A stretch of DNA of 64,000 nucleotides from Pseudobutyrivibrio xylanivorans (GCF_008935055.1 NZ_CP043028.1:1273901-1337900); one strand, 5' to 3'; numbered from the stretch's first letter, positions 21,589 to 31,934 are shown. Notes: a model not told the origin generated them from the letters alone. Made by a program: numbers and translations.

Positions 21589-21855
21589 CTAGCCTTGTAA
21601 ACCTCTTGCCTGTCTATCCATATCTTCGATTACGATATCGTAAATCTCGCCAAGTGTACGGCAATACTCAAGAACCTTCCATGGCTCATTTGTATGATAG
21701 TGAATCTTGATAAGCTCCTCATCACCTACTGCAAGAAGGCAATCACCTACAAAATTCTCTGTAATATAATCATTGATGGCATCCTCATCGAGATCCTCGC
21801 CCTCGATAAGAAGCTGTGTGTCGTATCTAAATTCAATTGACTGCTCTGGTAACAT
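21589..21855 (-). CDS. Stand-alone FakA/YloV C-terminal-domain-like protein
   Basis: An 88-residue protein whose sequence follows the C-terminal segment of FakA/YloV (the fatty-acid kinase subunit related to dihydroxyacetone kinase): TQLLIEGEDLDEDAI, then GDCLLAVGDEELIKIHYHTN and a GEIYDIVIEDMDRQ end. The kinase and central domains are absent and no fakA remnant is visible next to it, so it is a free domain of unknown role. The start is ATG at 21855 with GGAGG eight bases upstream; a slightly longer TTG start lacks support. Confidence 0.7.
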   Translation of the reverse strand: MLPEQSIEFRYDTQLLIEGEDLDEDAINDYITENFVGDCLLAVGDEELIKIHYHTNEPWKVLEYCRTLGEIYDIVIEDMDRQARGLQG

Positions 21856-21974
21856 TTTATAATCCTCCAAATTCTTTTAATAAGTCAGATATACTTTATC
21901 ATAAATAATTTAAAAATACTAATTACTTTAGTTTTCCACCTCATCAAGGAGAAGCCTTTGTGATACAGAAGGCT

Positions 21975-24083
21975 TTATTCACTCTTTAATAACGCATATG
22001 CCCTAAGCACCTCTCCTACCGACCACGCCTGAGCGTAGCAACCTCGACCAGGGTGAGGTTCATCTCCATCAAAAATTTCTGAAATAGAGCCGATGCAGTT
22101 TTGAAGCAGATGCTGCTCCACTGGTTCGAAGAATGCTTTTGCTTCCTCGATGGACTGTGGTGTACCACCGCCAACCTTCAGGTAGCTTTCGATGAAGGCT
22201 CCAAGCAGAAATCCCCAGGCTGTACCCTGGTGATAAGCATGATCTCGCTTCTCGAGAGCGCCCTGATATACGCCAACATACTGAGGATCATCCACATCCA
22301 AAGAGCGAAGGCCCACACCAACATAAAGTCTATCCTTAACCACATTAACAACTGACTTTTCTTTCTGTGGGTCAAGCATAGTAAATGGAAGGCTTACTGC
22401 AAATATCTGATTTGGTCTGAGTGTGGCATCTTTGAAATCGTCGCCAACCACATCATATAGGTATCCACCCTCTTCATTCCAAAACTCCTCATTGAAGGCA
22501 TCCTTTACCCACATGGCAAGCTGTGAACAGCCACCTGCGTAAGCCAGATAATATTCCGGCTTATTGTGGGTACGTCGGGCAATGCCACGGGAAATCTCCT
22601 CCATAGTCATGAGGGCATTATACCAAAGAGCATTTATCTCCACTGGCTTACCATGACGAGGTGTGACAACCTCATCTCCTATGCGAACATCCATCCAGGT
22701 TACCTGGTCTAGTCCGCTACCAGCCCTCATAAGCGCATCATCATCCATACCTATTGAGAAAAGTGTGCCCTTTCTATAGGCCCCCATTATCTCCTGAAGG
22801 CTAGGGAAAATCTCATTCTCCACGAACTTCCACGCATCATCACTATCCACATATTTCAGATAATTGTATACTGCATAGAAGTACCAAAGTGATGCATCCG
22901 CTGTATTGTAGAGCGGCTCTTTTCCATCATCAGGAAACATATTTGGGACAAGACCATTTTTGATATATTTCGAAAATGAAATGAGAATTGACTTTGCATC
23001 CTCAAATCGTCCTGTTTCAAGACAAAGACCTGTGAAGGCAATCATGGTATCACGTCCCCAGTCGGTGAACCAAGGATAACCAGCCATGATAGTCTTCTGC
23101 CCAGTTGATGCCCTGTCAACAATAAACTGGTCTGCCGCAACTGTAAGAATCTGCGCCAGCTCATCAGTCTCCTCAAAGCCTGCTGCATCTATTAAATCTG
23201 ACACACGTTTCTTAGCGCGCTCTATCTCTATAAAGGCTGTGTCAATCTCCACAGTTGGCAAGGCTGGCAGAACTGTCTTTTTCTTTCCATCCTTTTGACA
23301 AACATCCACTGTGCATACGAAGGATGCTCTGGAAACTCCGCCAGCAGCTACCTCCATTACAAAATCATAAGGCTTCAAATGACAATCCAAACCGTCTGCC
23401 TCATTATCGATTTCAAACTGAAGCTCCATATTCTCATCGTAGATGTTGTTGCGCTTCACCATCTCGCAGCCTGCACTGACCAGCGAAACTCGCACATCCG
23501 AATGACCTACCGGCTTGTAACAAAATCCCACATTGCCAGTCTTTTCATCACGGATTTCCGTAAAGACTTCATCTGGAAGCGCCCATCGCAAATCATCCAC
23601 AGTCATGTGCTCACCATGCTCTCTGAAATTCATAAGAGGAGTGATAACGACACCTGCCTCTGGACCATTGTTTTCCAGAGTGTATGCAATCACGCACTGA
23701 TTCTTTCCATATACAAGAGATATGGTCTTGGTGAGACGCATGCCACCTGCCTCGTAAGTGTAGGTGATGGTGCCATCATATTTAAAAGACTTCAGGTGCA
23801 TATTGCCCTGATTAAACTCGCTGGTGTATGGACCTTTGTGCTGTGCTGTAGTCAAATCGTAAATACGGCTGCCACAGACAAGACGTTCATTGGTCTTTGA
23901 AAAAACGAGGTATCTGTCAACCGGTGGATGAAGGCTGGCAATCAAATAGCCCTGATGGGTTCGCATATGGGCACCGATGACAGTGCTGCCTGCATATCCA
24001 CCAAGGCCATTGGTTAAAAGCCACTCCCGGCTTAAATTAGCTTTGTAATTATTTAACTTGTCAAAAACAAACTCAAAACTCAT
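21975..24083 (-). CDS. Glycogen debranching enzyme (GH133-like amylo-alpha-1,6-glucosidase)
   Basis: Hydrolyses alpha-1,6 branches of glycogen in the cytoplasm. The 702-residue protein has the N-terminal domain with REWLLTNGLGGYAGSTV and a C-terminal (alpha/alpha)6 catalytic domain beginning near residue 290, with the conserved GYPWFTDWGRDTMIAFTGL and, near the end, HAYHQGTAWGFLLGAF. Layout and length fit archaeal/bacterial GDE-type enzymes. GGAGAA precedes the ATG. No glycogen synthase or branching gene is nearby, so it is a detached pathway gene. Confidence 0.92.
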   Translation of the reverse strand: MSFEFVFDKLNNYKANLSREWLLTNGLGGYAGSTVIGAHMRTHQGYLIASLHPPVDRYLVFSKTNERLVCGSRIYDLTTAQHKGPYTSEFNQGNMHLKSFKYDGTITYTYEAGGMRLTKTISLVYGKNQCVIAYTLENNGPEAGVVITPLMNFREHGEHMTVDDLRWALPDEVFTEIRDEKTGNVGFCYKPVGHSDVRVSLVSAGCEMVKRNNIYDENMELQFEIDNEADGLDCHLKPYDFVMEVAAGGVSRASFVCTVDVCQKDGKKKTVLPALPTVEIDTAFIEIERAKKRVSDLIDAAGFEETDELAQILTVAADQFIVDRASTGQKTIMAGYPWFTDWGRDTMIAFTGLCLETGRFEDAKSILISFSKYIKNGLVPNMFPDDGKEPLYNTADASLWYFYAVYNYLKYVDSDDAWKFVENEIFPSLQEIMGAYRKGTLFSIGMDDDALMRAGSGLDQVTWMDVRIGDEVVTPRHGKPVEINALWYNALMTMEEISRGIARRTHNKPEYYLAYAGGCSQLAMWVKDAFNEEFWNEEGGYLYDVVGDDFKDATLRPNQIFAVSLPFTMLDPQKEKSVVNVVKDRLYVGVGLRSLDVDDPQYVGVYQGALEKRDHAYHQGTAWGFLLGAFIESYLKVGGGTPQSIEEAKAFFEPVEQHLLQNCIGSISEIFDGDEPHPGRGCYAQAWSVGEVLRAYALLKSE

Positions 24084-24169
24084 AACTATTCTCCGTTCAA
24101 AAAGGGAATTCTGTCCCCTATCTAGAAATGCTGTTCAGATATTACTCTCCGGAGAATATTTTACCTATT

Positions 24170-24712
24170 TTACATAAGGGATGCAACGCACTTCTCAACT
24201 TCTTTCATGTCTGCTGTAGGCTCAAAACGTGCCACTACATTTCCCTGGCGATCAACGATAAACTTTGTGAAGTTCCATTTAATTTCTGGATTGTTCTTGT
24301 AATCCTTATCAATAGTCTTAAGCATGGCTCCCATCGCAAAAGCCTTTGGTCCCTTACCAAATCCCTCAAAGCCCTTCTGCGACTTGAGATATTTGAAAAG
24401 CTCAATTGCATTCTCGCCATTAACTTCAGCCTTCTTCATCTGAGGGAACTGTGTATTATAGTGGAGCTGGCAGAACTCGTGAATCTCATCATCGCTCTCT
24501 GGAGCCTGTCCTGCAAACTGGTTGCATGGTACATCAACTACCTCAAATCCCTGCTCGTGATATGCTTCGTAAATCCTTTCGATATCCTCGTAATGTGGTG
24601 TGAATCCGCAGCCTGTAGCTGTATTTACAACCATTACTACCTTTCCCTCGAAATCCTTCATTGAAAGCTGCTCTCCGTTTGCCTGCTCTACTGTTAAATC
24701 ATAAAATCCCAT
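24170..24712 (-). CDS. Glutathione peroxidase family thiol peroxidase
   Basis: Reduces hydroperoxides through a cysteine active site; bacterial members usually use thioredoxin. The 180-residue thioredoxin fold has the peroxidatic cysteine in NTATGCGFTPHY (where selenoenzymes carry U) and the WNFTKFIVDRQG motif, with glutamine in PCNQFAGQ. No TGA is present at the active position. AAGGAGG precedes the ATG. The promoter carries two MarR/OhrR-like palindromes, consistent with peroxide control. Confidence 0.95.
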   Translation of the reverse strand: MGFYDLTVEQANGEQLSMKDFEGKVVMVVNTATGCGFTPHYEDIERIYEAYHEQGFEVVDVPCNQFAGQAPESDDEIHEFCQLHYNTQFPQMKKAEVNGENAIELFKYLKSQKGFEGFGKGPKAFAMGAMLKTIDKDYKNNPEIKWNFTKFIVDRQGNVVARFEPTADMKEVEKCVASLM

Positions 24713-24750
24713 GACGTTTCCTCCTTACTGAAACCATTTCATAACTTTTG

Positions 24751-24806
24751 ATTGTGCGCAATCTATTTTATATTTAGATTGTACGCAATTTAATTTTGTT
24801 TGTCAA
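24751..24806 (-). promoter_or_regulatory. Peroxidase promoter with paired operator-like palindromes
   Basis: TTGACA (24806-24801) and TACAAT (24783-24778) with a 17-bp spacer form a near-perfect promoter. ATTGTACGCAAT (24778-24789) overlaps the -10 and its near twin ATTGTGCGCAAT lies at 24751-24762, 27 bp away. Paired near-palindromes of this type are typical of MarR/OhrR repressors; the regulator itself is not in the window. Confidence 0.75.
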
Positions 24807-24824
24807 CAACTTTTTTCGAAACTT

Positions 24825-24851
24825 AAAAGGGAGAGCAAAATCTGCTCTCCC
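24825..24851 (-). terminator. Terminator of the amidase-like gene
   Basis: GGGAGAGC / GCTCTCCC with a 7-nt loop, followed on the minus strand by TTTT, 21 bp after the stop. Confidence 0.85.
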
Positions 24852-24871
24852 TGAAGAAACTAATTCAACTC

Positions 24872-25612
24872 TTATCTCTGCTCGAAATAACTGTCCACAC
24901 CTGCTGCAATTCCCTCTGCCAACTTCTGTTGATACTCTTCATTTGCAAGCTTCTGATCATCACTCTCGTTTTTGATATTTCCAACAATAACGATAGCATT
25001 TGGCATCTGGCACCAGTTTATACCAATGATATCATCAGTCTCCACCACATCCTTGCTTGCATCCGCAGTTCGTTCAGCAAGACAACCTCTGAGTGTGTCT
25101 GCTAAAAGACGGCAATAACTGTAAGTTACGAAATTATAAGGATTGTCCTCTGTCTCGCATACCACTGTAATTCCAGATGACTTGCTACTCTTGGCACTTG
25201 AGCGTATAGTAACGTACAAATCTGCCTCTAGCGTATTGGCAAACATTGCACGCTCAGCACTACTAATATTTACATCATTGGTGATTCTTGTCATCTCCAC
25301 CCTGTAGCCCTGTTTTTCCAGCTCTTTTTGAGTTTTCAGTGCTACCAGAAGATTTATATCATACTCATTATTCGAAGTAACGGCTCCTGTTGCTCCAACC
25401 ATGTCATCTTCAGCCCACTTCCAGGCTCCTGGACCGACAGACTCCTTGGTATTGTTTTCAATAGCCTGACAGCCTGGGTCAATAACCACCACCTTTTGGT
25501 CGTCGCTCTTGGACTTTTTGGCCTCTGCAGTGAAGGACGTTCCTATAAATGAAAATATAAGGAGCACCATCATTGATATAGTCTTGAATCTTCTTAAGTT
25601 GTAATTTTTCAT
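24872..25612 (-). CDS. Secreted N-acetylmuramoyl-L-alanine amidase-like protein, active site degenerate
   Basis: The 246-residue protein has a signal peptide (residues 1-31, ending FTAEAK) and the Amidase_3 fold. Compared with active family members, the first zinc histidine (DPGHGG) is replaced (VIDPGCQAI), the second zinc motif (SIHANA) reads TIRSSA, and the catalytic glutamate of LVELGF is isoleucine in NAIVIVGNIKN. Only the middle glutamate (NNEYDINLLVAL) remains. The fold pattern, AERAMFANTLEADLY and the reading frame are intact, so it is probably expressed as a non-catalytic wall-binding protein or a protein of altered chemistry rather than a dead gene. Confidence 0.8.
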   Translation of the reverse strand: MKNYNLRRFKTISMMVLLIFSFIGTSFTAEAKKSKSDDQKVVVIDPGCQAIENNTKESVGPGAWKWAEDDMVGATGAVTSNNEYDINLLVALKTQKELEKQGYRVEMTRITNDVNISSAERAMFANTLEADLYVTIRSSAKSSKSSGITVVCETEDNPYNFVTYSYCRLLADTLRGCLAERTADASKDVVETDDIIGINWCQMPNAIVIVGNIKNESDDQKLANEEYQQKLAEGIAAGVDSYFEQR

Positions 25613-25722
25613 AGATGAATCACTCCCCTCAAAAGAAAAATAGATGTGTGTGGCATATTCATCACCTCACACATCTATTATCGTCATTTAATGTGAAAAA
25701 TTTATGAAAAAACAGGACTTAA

Positions 25723-25929
25723 CTATGAATTAATTCTAACAAATTCGTAGCCAGCTCCTTCTACTGCAGCCTTGATATCTGCCTCCGCTACTTCGCCCGA
25801 AGTTTTAAGTGTTACAAGGTTTTCATCGTGGTTTGCTGTAGCCTCCTCAACCCCTGCAAGTTTCTCCAAAGCTTCCTTTACATGTGCCTCACAGTGCTGA
25901 CACATCATTCCCTTAACTGTAATTTCCAT
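25723..25929 (-). CDS. Possible internally initiated CopZ-like copper chaperone
   Basis: Within copA, an in-frame ATG at 25929 is preceded by AAGGAGG (25947-25941) at an 11-base spacing. Translation from it would give a 68-residue free HMA protein starting MEITVKGMMCQHCEAHVKEA, the size of CopZ chaperones. The sequence may be the trace of a copA-copZ gene fusion that kept the copZ ribosome site. The spacing is a little long, so use of this start is inference. Confidence 0.5.
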   Translation of the reverse strand: MEITVKGMMCQHCEAHVKEALEKLAGVEEATANHDENLVTLKTSGEVAEADIKAAVEGAGYEFVRINS

Positions 25930-28278
25930 AGTGTTATCTTCCTCCTTAGAAACTATTGTTTTTGATTCTAATAATGGCTCATGTCCTAGCGAATTCTTAA
26001 GTGGCTTATCCTTTTCGTGATTTGTCATCTTGAAAAGGTTCAGACGTAGCGCATTTGTCACTACGCAAAAGCTGGAAAGACTCATGGCAGCAGCTCCAAA
26101 CATAGGATTTAGTGTCCAACCAAAAGCATGAATGTAAGCACCTGCTGCAAGAGGTATTCCAATCACATTATAGAAAAATGCCCAGAACAGATTCTCATGA
26201 ATATTAGTAAGTGTGGCCCGGCTAAGTCGAACTGCCGCCGCAACATCTGTCAATCTACTCTTCATCAATACTACATCAGCCGCATCAATGGCAACATCTG
26301 TACCGGCGCCAATGGCAATTCCCATGTCAGCTCTGGTAAGGGCTGGGGCATCGTTAATTCCATCGCCTACCATCGCAACTTTTCCAAACTCCTGAAGCTT
26401 TCGAATGACCTCTTCCTTGCCATCAGGCTTCACTCCAGCAACCACCTCATCTACGCCAGCCTCCGCTGCAATAGCGGCAGCGGTCTTTGGATTATCACCA
26501 GTAAGCATCACCACATGGATTCCCATATTCTTAAGCTGCTTGATTGCCTCTGGTGAGTCCTCCTTTATTACATCTGCAACAGAAATGATTCCTAAGAACC
26601 TTTCATCACTTGCAAAGAATAAGGGTGTCTCGCCCTTTTCAGAAAGAGTATCAGCAAGTCCAAGATAAATATCTTCTATCAACACCTTTGAACTGATGAA
26701 CTCAAGATTTCCACCATAAACCTGTTTGCCATCAAGAATTCCTGTTAAACCATTTCCTGAGAGCACCTTAAAATCTGAAACCTCTGCTGGCTCAAGTCCC
26801 TCACCAAGCCCATAGGCCACAATAGCCTTTGCAAGCGGATGCTCGGACTTATTTTCAAGAGCGAAGGCTGTACGAAGCAAATCAACATCATCTGTCCCCT
26901 CTGCCTCAAAGATTCCAATGACCTTTGGCTCACCCTTCGTAATAGTGCCAGTCTTATCGAGCGCAACTATCTGTACCTTGCCGGTCTCCTCGAGAGAAAC
27001 TGCCGTCTTAAACATAATACCATGCTTAGCACCCATGCCATTACCGACCATTATAGCAACCGGTGTGGCAAGTCCAAGGGCACATGGACAGCTGATTACT
27101 AATACTGATATTGCTCGCGATAGAGCAAATCCAAAAGGCTGGTCCACAAAAAGCCAAATTAAAAATGTAATAAGTGCAATGCCTATAACAGTAGGAACAA
27201 ATATACCTGATACTCTGTCTGCAATCTTTGCAATTGGTGCCTTTGTTGCCGCAGCGTCACTAACCATCTGAATAATCTGCGAAAGTGTTGTATCTTTTCC
27301 AACTCTGGTGGCCTCACAAACCAGATAGCCACTTTCATTACTGGTGGCGGCAGAAACTGTGTCACCAATCTGCTTATCTACTGGAATACTCTCACCTGTC
27401 AAAGCAGACTCGTTAACTGCACTGCTGCCATCTATAACTACTCCATCAACAGGGATATTATCACCTGGTTTTACTACAAATCTGTCTCCAATCTTTACCT
27501 GCTCAATTGGTACCTCTACTTCAGCACCATCCTTTAGGATGACAGCGGTCTTAGCCGCAAGCTTCATCAAATCCTTCAGAGCATCTGTGGTTCGCCCCTT
27601 CGAAATCGATTCCAAAAGCTTTCCAACTGTGATAAGTGTGAGAATCATGGCTGCGGATTCAAAATAGAAATCATCCATAAGTGCCATAACTCTTGCTTCA
27701 TCACCATTAAGCTGCGCACCTGTCATAGCAAACAGTGCATATAAGCTGTATACAAATGATGCAGCCGAGCCCATAGCCACAAGTGTATCCATATTTGGTG
27801 CTCCGTGAATCACTCCCTTGAAACCGCTGATGAAAAACTTCTGGTTTATCACCATAACAAGTCCCGCAAGCACCAGCTCGTAGATTCCCATGGCAACGTG
27901 ATTGCCGTCTAAAAATGTCGGTAGCGGCCAGTTCCACATCATGTGTCCCATGCTCACATACATCAGCGGCACTAACAAAATCAGAGAAGCTATCAGACGC
28001 TTCCTGATTTTTGGACTCTCAGTATCCGCTAAAGCATCATCATAATTAGGCTGCTTGGTCTCACCATCTGCTCCACCATCTGACGCAAGGCTTGCTCCAT
28101 ATCCTGCATTTTCAATTGCTTTTATTATCTCTGAGGAATCAGCGCTCCCCTCCACTCCCATGGAGTTGGTCAGAAGGCTAACCGCACAGTTCTCCACGCC
28201 AGGCACAGCCGAAACGGCCTTTTCCACCCTTGCCTGACAGGCGGCGCAACTCATTCCTGTAACATTATATTTTTCCAT
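25723..28278 (-). CDS. copA: Copper-translocating P1B-type ATPase with C-terminal HMA domain
   Basis: Exports Cu(I) from the cytoplasm. The 851-residue protein begins with an HMA domain (GMSCAACQARVEKA), then eight predicted membrane helices with the copper-site CPC (ISCPCALGLATP), the actuator TGES, the phosphorylation site DKTGTITKG, HP motif SEHPLAKA and MVGDGINDAPAL. An unusual second HMA domain (GMMCQHCEAHVKEA) forms the last 68 residues after a charged linker. The start is ATG at 28278, chosen for GAGGT upstream; a GTG at 28290 is possible. The promoter carries a TTGCGCAA palindrome. A strong internal ribosome site precedes the C-terminal domain. Confidence 0.95.
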   Translation of the reverse strand: MEKYNVTGMSCAACQARVEKAVSAVPGVENCAVSLLTNSMGVEGSADSSEIIKAIENAGYGASLASDGGADGETKQPNYDDALADTESPKIRKRLIASLILLVPLMYVSMGHMMWNWPLPTFLDGNHVAMGIYELVLAGLVMVINQKFFISGFKGVIHGAPNMDTLVAMGSAASFVYSLYALFAMTGAQLNGDEARVMALMDDFYFESAAMILTLITVGKLLESISKGRTTDALKDLMKLAAKTAVILKDGAEVEVPIEQVKIGDRFVVKPGDNIPVDGVVIDGSSAVNESALTGESIPVDKQIGDTVSAATSNESGYLVCEATRVGKDTTLSQIIQMVSDAAATKAPIAKIADRVSGIFVPTVIGIALITFLIWLFVDQPFGFALSRAISVLVISCPCALGLATPVAIMVGNGMGAKHGIMFKTAVSLEETGKVQIVALDKTGTITKGEPKVIGIFEAEGTDDVDLLRTAFALENKSEHPLAKAIVAYGLGEGLEPAEVSDFKVLSGNGLTGILDGKQVYGGNLEFISSKVLIEDIYLGLADTLSEKGETPLFFASDERFLGIISVADVIKEDSPEAIKQLKNMGIHVVMLTGDNPKTAAAIAAEAGVDEVVAGVKPDGKEEVIRKLQEFGKVAMVGDGINDAPALTRADMGIAIGAGTDVAIDAADVVLMKSRLTDVAAAVRLSRATLTNIHENLFWAFFYNVIGIPLAAGAYIHAFGWTLNPMFGAAAMSLSSFCVVTNALRLNLFKMTNHEKDKPLKNSLGHEPLLESKTIVSKEEDNTMEITVKGMMCQHCEAHVKEALEKLAGVEEATANHDENLVTLKTSGEVAEADIKAAVEGAGYEFVRINS

Positions 28279-28310
28279 AAATGACCTCACATAAAACTTT
28301 GTCAGCTCAT

Positions 28311-28342
28311 ACTATAATATGATATTTGATTTTGCGCAATCG
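28311..28342 (-). promoter_or_regulatory. copA promoter with TTGCGCAA palindrome
   Basis: TATAGT (28316-28311) and TTGCGC (28339-28334) are 17 bp apart on the minus strand. The -35 lies inside the perfect palindrome TTGCGCAA (28332-28339), which resembles the operators at the peroxidase promoter. Confidence 0.55.
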
Positions 28343-28373
28343 AATATAAGCTTATTGAGATATATTTTCATTA

Positions 28374-28402
28374 TACAAATAATGGGCTCCGATTTGGAGC
28401 CC
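28374..28402 (-). terminator. Terminator of the beta-glucoside operon
   Basis: GGGCTCC / GGAGCCC with a 5-nt loop (28384-28402), followed on the minus strand by ATTATTTGT. The T-tract is imperfect. It separates the PTS operon from copA. Confidence 0.6.
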
Positions 28403-28453
28403 ATAGTACATTAAATATTATACACTTGTAAAATTTTAGGGTATTTACTTTGA

Positions 28454-28954
28454 TTATTTATCTACTTCAAATAATACCTTTTCTTTTGTAACTGTTGCTT
28501 CGTTTGTGAAATTAACTTCCTTAAAAGCATTTGCATTTGAGAGAATAGTTATAACTACTGTTGGATGTCCTGCTTCTCTAACTTTATCAAAATCAACTTC
28601 GACAATAGGCTGACCAGCTTTAACTTTGTCGCCAACCTTTACCTTTGCAGTAAATCCCTCTCCATTCATACTAACAGTATCAATACCTATATGAACAAGA
28701 ATCTGAACTCCGCCAATTCCCTCAATGCCAAATGCATGCAATGTGTCTGAAAGCTGAAGAATTTGACCATCACAAGGAGCAACAATGGTTCCATTTGTTG
28801 GCTCAATTCCGATACAAGGTCCCACTAATCCCTGTGCAAAAACTGCATCAGGAATATCTTCCATAGCAACAATACTACCATCTGCAGTTGCATTTACAGA
28901 TAAAGGAAACTCTACCTTAGCATCTGTCTTTTTTAACATATCAAATAATCCCAT
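28454..28954 (-). CDS. PTS glucose/beta-glucoside-type IIA protein
   Basis: Phosphocarrier that passes phosphate from HPr to the IIB domain. The 166-residue protein starts MGLFDMLKKTDAKVEFPLSV and has the IIA(Glc) core with GPCIGIEPTNGTIVAPCDG and the phospho-accepting histidine in QILVHIGIDTV. The encoded IIBC lacks a IIA domain, so this separate gene completes the transporter. ATG at 28954 follows AAAGGAG; a longer frame extends into the GH1 gene and is not supported. The start lies within the last codons of the GH1 gene (overlap). Confidence 0.9.
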   Translation of the reverse strand: MGLFDMLKKTDAKVEFPLSVNATADGSIVAMEDIPDAVFAQGLVGPCIGIEPTNGTIVAPCDGQILQLSDTLHAFGIEGIGGVQILVHIGIDTVSMNGEGFTAKVKVGDKVKAGQPIVEVDFDKVREAGHPTVVITILSNANAFKEVNFTNEATVTKEKVLFEVDK

Positions 28955-28970
28955 ATTACTCCTTTCAAGA

Positions 28971-30425
<1,455 letters not shown>

Positions 30426-30438
30426 TTATTACCTCGTA

Positions 30439-31824
30439 TTATTCTTCTGTGTCTTCAAAACCTAAAATAAATGTAAGAATAAATGTAACGACAAAACCGA
30501 TTGCTGAAGCAATGATTGCGTGAACCATGCTCATAGGATTCTCTGTGATGAATGCAGGGAATGTAAGTAAACCTGTGATACCAAGCGCTGAACGGCCAAC
30601 ACCCATTAAACCAGCGTAGAAACCACCGGCAACACCACCGATAACAACAGCAGCTAGAGGCTTCTTGAACTTAAGGTTAACACCAAACATAGCAGGCTCT
30701 GTAACACCTAATGCAGCAGTTAAACTTGTTGATAAACCTACCTGCTTTGTATTAGCATTCTTTGTCTTTAATGCAACTGCAAGAGCAGCAGCACTCTGAG
30801 TAAAGCTGTGAACCAACATACCAGGTCCAACAATGCTATCAACACCTGTTGCAGCATAAACTGTCATAACTACAGGTCCAAGGCTATAGTGCATACCAGT
30901 CATAATCAAGAATGGGAAGATACCGCCGATAAGTGCTGATACTAACCAACCAGCATGTGTATTGATAAATGTTACTACTGCTGCTAATCCATTACCTACA
31001 ATTGCACCAAGAGGTCCAAGTACAATAAGTGTAAGTGGGAACATGATTATAATTACAAGTAATGGCTTTAAGATAGCCTTTACAATATTTGGAACAATCT
31101 TGTCTACGAATCTTTCAACATAAGATAAAACCCAGACAACTAAGATGATTGGTATAACTGATGATGAATAAGTTGCATTTGTGATAGGTAAACCAAGTAA
31201 CTTGACTGGCTCTCCAGCTGACATTAATGCACTGAATGAAGGATGAAGTAATACACCAGCTAATGTAAGTGCAAAACCTACATTGGTCTTAAACTTCTTA
31301 GCAGCACTCCAAGCTAAAAGCATTGGTAAGAAATAATAAGCTGCATCGCCTACAAAAGTTAAGATAGCATAAAGCTGTCCATCAAGATCGATAAGGTTAA
31401 AGGTCTTTAAAACAATAAGAACGGCCTTTATCATTGCACAGCCAATCATTGATGGAATAACTGGTGTGAAGATTCCTGCAAGTGTGTCCAATACACGATT
31501 CACAACATTGCCTGATTTCTTTTCATTAAGGTCACCATCGATAACCTCATCAACTGTACCCTTCTTCTCAAAGCCACCAACTTTACAAATCAAATCATAA
31601 GCTTCGTTAACGCCCTGACCAATAATAATCTGGAACTGATTTGCAGCCCACTGCGAACCTAAAACACCAGGAAGCTTTTCGATTTCTTCTTTTTTTACAA
31701 GGCTCTGGTCCTTAAGATTAAATCTTAATCTTGTTACGCAATGACTGAAAAACTCAACATTGCTCTTTCCTCCTAAGAGATCCACAACTTCATTTGCAAG
31801 TTGTTCATACGTACTCTTTCCCAT
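30439..31824 (-). CDS. Beta-glucoside PTS transporter subunit IIBC
   Basis: Membrane permease that imports and phosphorylates beta-glucosides. Residues 1-90 form the IIB domain with the phosphocysteine in FFSHCVTRLRF. Residues about 105-455 form IIC with about ten membrane helices; conserved GVTEPAMFGVNLK and GMHYSLGP are visible. The usual fused IIA of BglP/BglF is missing and is supplied by the gene at 28454. AAAGGAG precedes the ATG. Expression must pass the RAT-controlled terminator at 31869-31911. Confidence 0.95.
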   Translation of the reverse strand: MGKSTYEQLANEVVDLLGGKSNVEFFSHCVTRLRFNLKDQSLVKKEEIEKLPGVLGSQWAANQFQIIIGQGVNEAYDLICKVGGFEKKGTVDEVIDGDLNEKKSGNVVNRVLDTLAGIFTPVIPSMIGCAMIKAVLIVLKTFNLIDLDGQLYAILTFVGDAAYYFLPMLLAWSAAKKFKTNVGFALTLAGVLLHPSFSALMSAGEPVKLLGLPITNATYSSSVIPIILVVWVLSYVERFVDKIVPNIVKAILKPLLVIIIMFPLTLIVLGPLGAIVGNGLAAVVTFINTHAGWLVSALIGGIFPFLIMTGMHYSLGPVVMTVYAATGVDSIVGPGMLVHSFTQSAAALAVALKTKNANTKQVGLSTSLTAALGVTEPAMFGVNLKFKKPLAAVVIGGVAGGFYAGLMGVGRSALGITGLLTFPAFITENPMSMVHAIIASAIGFVVTFILTFILGFEDTEE

Positions 31825-31868
31825 TTTTTCTCCTTTTGTTTAAAGTCCATTCGACTAAAAAATAATAT

Positions 31869-31934
31869 AAAAAAACCCCAGAGAAAGTAAGACCTGCTTA
31901 CTTCTCTGAGGTGACGCCCAATTGGTTACGATCC
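31869..31934 (-). promoter_or_regulatory. licT-bglP terminator with overlapping RAT-like antiterminator
   Basis: A strong terminator, CCCCAGAGAAAGTAA / TTACTTCTCTGAGG (31876-31911) with seven Ts after it on the minus strand, overlaps the end of licT. Just upstream, at 31934-31909, GGATCGTAAC...GGCGTCACCT has the length (26 nt) and framework of the site before licT. It is encoded in the last codons of licT, so the LicT product probably controls readthrough into the transporter gene. Confidence 0.7.

Noticed and set aside
24170-24712. Selenocysteine form of glutathione peroxidase
   Set aside because: The active-site codon is a cysteine codon and no in-frame TGA occurs.
24872-25612. Amidase-like gene as a pseudogene
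   Set aside because: Frame, signal peptide, ribosome site and terminator are intact; only catalytic residues differ.
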